Shown in pieces: positions 59,529-64,000 of a DNA stretch of 64,000 nt. Below the pieces are notes generated by a model, which made no database searches, was not told where the DNA came from, and saw nothing but the letters and a program-made list of their open reading frames with translations. The position numbers and the translations under genes were made by a program. The first letter of the stretch is position 1. Every line of letters begins with the position of its first letter. Origin of the DNA: Rhyacophila brunnea (taxonomy: Eukaryota > Arthropoda > Insecta > Trichoptera > Rhyacophilidae); assembly GCA_022495005.1 (NCBI GenBank), contig JAGYXB010002073.1, forward strand, positions 62,001-126,000, given 5' to 3'.

Positions 59529-60292
59529 GAGTGGAGGTTTGTATTAACATTTGTTTTTACGAAAAATGGATGTTGGCCACTTGCTCACCTATTAGGTCTA
59601 TACTCTGACTCATACACGAATTGAAAAACAATGTGTACTTGCCAGACCCAGGATTCGAACGTGGGATCCACGACGCTTAAGTCGCGTGGTCATCGAGGTG
59701 TATTGTGTACTTGCCGGACCCAGGTTTCGAGTGATCGCGGGACTGATATATGTATGATTTAAAAATATATTATATACATATATGTATGTATATTCCTTTT
59801 ATCACTACAACTCTTAGGCCCAATGACAGTAGTGTAGTGAAACCAAAGCCCACTATAAGGCCGTGACACGAAACTATAATCTTCGATGGTAATGCTAGTT
59901 ATTGCTCATACTTCAATTGCAATATGGAAAACTTTTTGTAGAAAATGATGATTGTTGCATATTTAAATAAAAGGTATGCCATAATTTGAAAGAAATATGC
60001 AATCGAAAATCATTTTTTATTGCGAACACGTTACCGCATTGCGTAATCTTTAACCTAAGACCTGGTGGCGGCGCTCGAGTCGTATCTTGTCTATGGTTTT
60101 CGATTTCAAAGTATTGTAAGTACTGAAATGCGAGAGGGGATCTAGTTCTCCAAGCCGCCGCCTATCACCGTAAAGATTTCGCACTATAATAGCACTGCCA
60201 TCGTAATTCGCAATTCAGTGCCACTGCCTTGAGTTAAACGGTAGTGTGGTAACAGATGTGAATGACAAACACAGGTTTTGAAAAAATCACAA

Positions 60293-60553
60293 ATATCTTC
60301 TCTGTTCTGGCAGAACACACTAACTGGAGAATACTAGTTTTGAGTAATTTGACTTTGAAGTTGTTAAAATGTTTGAAATAATGGTCTATCATGTGAGTTT
60401 ATTAAGTAATCGTAAAAAGGGTGACTTTAAAATAAAGACTCTATTTATTAAGAAGGTTTCCAGACGGTAAAGTTTGAAATAAGGAACATTTTGGTACTAA
60501 CTCAATATGTAATTTTTTCGAATTAGTGTCTTCTGCCAGAACAGTGACGATAT
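60293..60553 (+). mobile_element. MITE 'ATATCGTC', copy 3
   Basis: 261 bp, same orientation as the other two, with one change in the left end (ATATCTTCTCTG). A tRNA-like SINE head starts at its right boundary. Confidence 0.87.
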
Positions 60554-60625
60554 ATTGTGACCTCACCGGGCATTGAACCCGGATCCCCCGGATGAAAGGC
60601 CAGCGCCTTAGGCACTGGACTGTAA
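60553..60625 (-). mobile_element. tRNA-like SINE (type 3) head fragment
   Basis: Minus strand: CAGTGCCTAAGGCGCTGGCC then B-box GGGTTCAATGCCCGG. Only the head is clear; it abuts MITE copy 3. Confidence 0.68.
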
Positions 60626-61426
60626 AGATGAAGGCAGGACTTACGTACCATACTTACTGTTGTTTTCAATGCTATGTATGTGAAGCTTGCTCCAAATGAA
60701 CCTGCATTAAGAAATTATTTGCAGCTGATTTAATCGATAGCCTTCATTTCTTCAGTTTCACTCATTATATTAACCTGCATAGGCTTTTTTTTCAATATCT
60801 GAGTAGGTATGTCATTGATTTTTGGAACTTCTTATCAGATTGCCTGCTAGTTAACCAATCATGAACTATGTACCTGCTGTCTATTGTAAAACTGTGAACT
60901 AACAACCCCTCCAGTGCAACTAATCACACTTCCGTTTTCAAATGAGGAATGCCTAAAATGTATCATTTCATTTTACGCTTCCATGGTGTATGGATTTATC
61001 AATTTATGTAATTTGAAGCTTTTTGTAATAAAAATATATATAAAACAATCAGGAGTGATGTTAGAATTATTATGAATAAACTTTTGGTTTATTGCGAAGA
61101 AGAAAAGGAGTCGCATCTAAAAAGAGATTTAATACATTAATTAAACACGCCTCTAGCACGCGTTGCCGCCATGACAAGTACGTATGTCACTGAGAAGTCT
61201 TCTATAATGTGACTTCAGCGACTTCCTGTTATCGCCGATTTCTTGTTGTCGGACAGTACAAATAATTAATTTTCTCTATTGTTGAACAATTTTGCAGTAG
61301 ATGTCGACTAATGATGTCATGTCACTAATGGTGATCATCCATTTTTAATAGCATATTATTATCAATCAAAAGCTATACGGATAATTGAAATGAAACATAT
61401 TTTGAGAGAAATCTGTGAACACATTA

Positions 61427-61432
61427 TTTATT
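61427..61432 (-). terminator. Srp54: Poly(A) signal of the SR gene
   Basis: TTTATT on the plus strand, i.e. AATAAA on the minus strand, about 86 bp after the stop at 61518. It fits a short 3' UTR. Confidence 0.6.
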
Positions 61433-61517
61433 ATTCCAAAAATCAAAATTACATACAATTCATTAAAAATGAATCATCGAAAAGTTATTACATAATACAG
61501 TATTTCTAAAAATATAT

Positions 61518-62259
61518 TCAGGGAGAATTGGAAATATCCATATTATCAGGGGAATCCTTGTCTTGTGTATCGGGAGTGTTGCTACGAGCTTCTGACTTCC
61601 GCGAAGAACAGTTATCGGCTTCGAAACCTCTTTCTTCCTCATCATAATCCCGTGCCACTTTCGGCACGGAGTCCTTATCCCTCACATCTCGCTTTCTATC
61701 ACTCCTTGAGTCGACACTGGGAGACTTGGACCTCCGTTTGGACTTGCTCTTAGAATGAGAACGCTTCCTGTCACGGGATCTGGACCTTTTCCTTTCCCTG
61801 GAGCGGGATTTCTTCTTTTCACGGGAGCGGGAACGTTTCCTCTCACGGGATTTAGATTTCTTACGATCACGTGAGCGAGACCTCTTCCTGTCTCTGGATT
61901 TGGAACGGCGTTTTTCACGCGACCGACTTCTTTTAACTCGCTTCTCCTTGGATTTAGATCGCTTCTTGTCACGGGATTTCGAACGCTTTCTCTCGCGTGA
62001 TTTCTTCTCTCTGGAGCGTGATCTTCTCTTCTCTTTGGAAGGTTCCTTGGATGGTTCTTTGGAGATAGAACGCCTCTTTTCCACGGAAGATTCTTTTTCA
62101 AGAGAAGGTGCTCTATCCTTTTCTTCTTTTTTAGTTTTATCTTTATCTCGATCCTTTTCCCGATCTCTATTTCGTGACCGGTCTCGTTTGGATTTAGAAC
62201 TCTTGCCGTGAGATCTGGATCGCTTTCTGGAGTGACTGCGGCGACGGCTTGATCGTGAC
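61518..62259 (-). CDS. Srp54: SRSF11/Srp54-like terminal exon
   Basis: 742 nt, entered in phase 2; acceptor TTAATCAG (62267-62260 on the minus strand), stop at 61518. Encodes about 246 residues: mixed RS/RD/KD sequence, about ten imperfect copies of a (R/K)S(R/K)(S/D)(R/K)(K/E)(R/K)KR-type unit, then the acidic tail with RDYDEEE. The frame is open upstream of every internal candidate start, consistent with an internal exon junction rather than a gene start. Confidence 0.88.
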
Positions 62260-63677
62260 CTGATTAAGAGAGAAATATTTTTTAAGACAAAAATAAAAGT
62301 AATGAAGAATATTTGTTTTCTTAATCAAGTAAAATTAATTATCTATAACTGAGTGGGGTAAACAAGTATCGTTTAGCTCTACAGAATAAGGCAGCCTTCC
62401 TCAATAAATTTATTATTATTGGTAATGTCAGAATTAGCTAATATGATATAGTAAAAACAGTTTTTTCCATCGGGGAGGTCACAGAAATAATAAATCATGT
62501 TGCGACGAATCATCTTGAAAATTAAATACACTTATAAAATTTCAATGTTGCGATTCTCGATTATTTTGGGCATTTCCAAAAGTAGAGCAAGTAGCAGGCA
62601 ACAACTAAGCATGAATGACACAATGAGGCAAAAATCATTCAGTAATCTTTATTTCGTCACAGTATAGGCTATTATTAGTCTATGGTTGCAATTGAACAAA
62701 CGCAATATGTCCATGGATATTGTTTACATTGACTGAACAAAAAATAAATACATACAATAAATTCCTTGTCATATAAAAAATTGTTTTGTGAAACTAAATA
62801 ACACCATTTTCAGTCACTGGGGTCCAATAGGTATTTTAATTATGTTCAAGTTTAATATCGATTAAGGTTGGAATTTTATTACATTATTCAATGAATTCAT
62901 GTAAGTAAAAATATTGACGTAAAACTAAGTTGAAAAGTTTTTTTCTCTCGGCATACAAATAGGTCTGCGAAGTTAACAGTGCAGGGTACATGCGGTGCGA
63001 TATGCTTAGTCGGAGATGTTACGATCGAGTGTGCCGCTCTGTGAGATCGGCTCAGTCCAAGGCAGAATGATAGAGTGTACTGCTATTGAGAGACTAAGAT
63101 GTTATGATCGAGTGTCTGCTCGGTGAGATCGGCTCAGTCCGAGGCACGAGGATAGAGGGTACTTCTACGATTACTGCCCTGGTATTGATACTGATATTCC
63201 ATCAATTATGACTCGCTATTTATATAAATGAATATTCAATAAGCAATATGCTGACTGACGCACCATTGCGACTTCGCGCCGTTTTGTTAACCAGGTTTTG
63301 TTGTTGACTCTCATCGAAGTATATCACACTAGCAGAATGTACTAACCGTACATGAGGCGATTATGCAATACTTGTGTGACTTGCCGATTAACGCGTCGTT
63401 GCAATAACGCTGACATGGCCTGGGGTTGTTGACCGCCACGCAGTTATATTAAATTTGGGAAAAAAATGAAGATACAACTGATTTATATATGAATGTCATA
63501 TTGATGACACCATAACTAAAATGCATCATATAGTAAGTAGTTATTGAGCACCTTGAACGATGTCGGCGCCTGCGGGACCTGGATCTAGATCTCCTGCGAT
63601 GCCTGGACCTCGAGCGGGAACGGCGGGACCTTTGCCTCGATCGAGATCTGCGACGGGACCTTGAGCGGGAACGAGAC
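61518..63677 (-). CDS. Srp54: SRSF11/Srp54-like SR splicing factor, last two exons
   Basis: Joined from 63677-63552 and 62259-61518 (minus strand). Both introns seen are phase 2 and the junction restores an Arg codon. The visible ~288 residues are an RS domain of repeated RSRSR, RDRKRSRSR and REKKKSRSR-like units. A short acidic tail follows with the motif KVARDYDEEERGFE and an end rich in Asp/Met (DNMDISNSP). From memory, vertebrate SRSF11 (p54) ends in a similar RDYDEEE..MDMSD tail, which is the basis for the name. Such proteins act in nuclear pre-mRNA splicing through RNA- and protein-binding RS domains. The RRM region lies beyond 64000. Other RS-rich proteins (SREK1 group) are the alternative. 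Convergent with Dab. Confidence 0.8.
63014..63175. repeat. Two-copy tandem repeat in SR-gene intron
   Basis: Unit of 83 bp (AGATGTTACGATCGAGTGTG .. GTGAGATCGGCTCAGTCC ..) at 63014-63096 and again from 63097, about 85% alike. Confidence 0.78.
63552..63677 (-). CDS. Srp54: SRSF11/Srp54-like penultimate visible exon
   Basis: 126 nt coding almost only Arg and Ser (RSRSR runs with a few His and Gln). Acceptor TTTGTCAG just above 63677, donor GTGCTC at 63551 downwards, phase 2 on both sides, so skipping it would keep the frame. Codon use is GC-rich compared with the surrounding intron. Confidence 0.82.
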
Positions 63678-64000
63678 CTGACAAATTACAACATGTCATC
63701 AATGCGCACTATTTGTGATCGATAATATATATACCACCATTTGCTCATTCACTATTGCTTTCAATCGAGCGGTGACACATCGACTGAATCGTTGAAAGTT
63801 GCAGTCAGTATGAAAACAAAAATGCAACCACATCTCAGGACATGGCGGAAACTGGTAGTACAATTTTTCCTCAGAATGTTCATGGGCTTGCGGTAATCAG
63901 CTCAAAGTAGATGCTCCCCTCAATATTAACTCCAAGGTGACAGCGTGGACCTGAGAAACTAACTACATACAAGAATTCACAAAAAATAACCGTAGTAGAC

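Larger units (their letters stand above)
58263..59700 (-). mobile_element. tRNA-derived SINE (type 1) split by hAT elements
   Basis: Minus-strand SINE: tail part 58263-58309 (CGACCATGTCCGGTCCTAAT) and head part 59537-59700 (GCCACTTGCTCACCTATTAG, B-box GATTCGAACGTGGG). Separated by the element at 58318-59528 with GAGTGGAG on both sides. A short extra head fragment follows at 59704-59745. Confidence 0.83.

Noticed and set aside
61900..62211. Plus-strand open frame opposite the RS domain
   Set aside because: Antisense of Arg/Ser codons; repetitive Phe/Leu/Ser composition is a by-product.
1..64000. CRISPR array, operon, bacterial genes or integrated virus
   Set aside because: Intron-containing genes and eukaryotic repeats only; no regularly spaced repeats and no viral genes recognised.

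Overview
This is an AT-rich arthropod (almost certainly insect) nuclear sequence. It carries large spliced genes with long introns. The only recognisable cellular genes are the endocytic adaptor Disabled (Dab) and an SR-type splicing factor of the SRSF11/Srp54 type. Short tracts of the insect-type telomere pentamer TTAGG occur inside dispersed elements. tRNA-derived SINEs, hAT- and mariner-type DNA elements, and RTE-like reverse-transcriptase fragments make up much of the rest. I cannot assign the insect order safely; the repeat style would fit Lepidoptera or Hemiptera.

Layout. 1-36326: no coding exon of a cellular gene found. This stretch is presumably the 5' flank and/or first intron(s) of Dab and is packed with transposon remnants: TTAGG-cored foldback elements, a 'CAGTGGCGAAGGG' hAT MITE family, two SINE types, a dead mariner transposase, several other MITEs, and two GC-rich islands at about 8.5 and 10.2 kb that may be regulatory. 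36327-55053 (+): thirteen coding exons of Dab whose splice phases all agree, giving an open frame of about 1600 codons from the PTB domain to the natural stop; the N-terminal coding exon was not found. 55054-61430: Dab 3' UTR, then a gene-free block of nested transposons. 61430-64000 (-): the two last coding exons of the SRSF11/Srp54-like gene, arranged tail-to-tail with Dab; its RRM-coding part lies beyond the right edge.

Dab is a membrane/clathrin adaptor. Its PTB domain would bind NPxY tails and phosphoinositide, and its long disordered tail carries six DPF and at least five FxDxF motifs for AP-2 plus several proline-rich SH3 ligands. The SR gene is functionally unrelated (nuclear pre-mRNA splicing).

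The most unusual material is the repeat fraction: foldback elements whose central loops are telomere-like TTAGG tracts, and stacked insertions at 56-59.7 kb where perfect 8-bp target duplications let the order of insertion be read directly.
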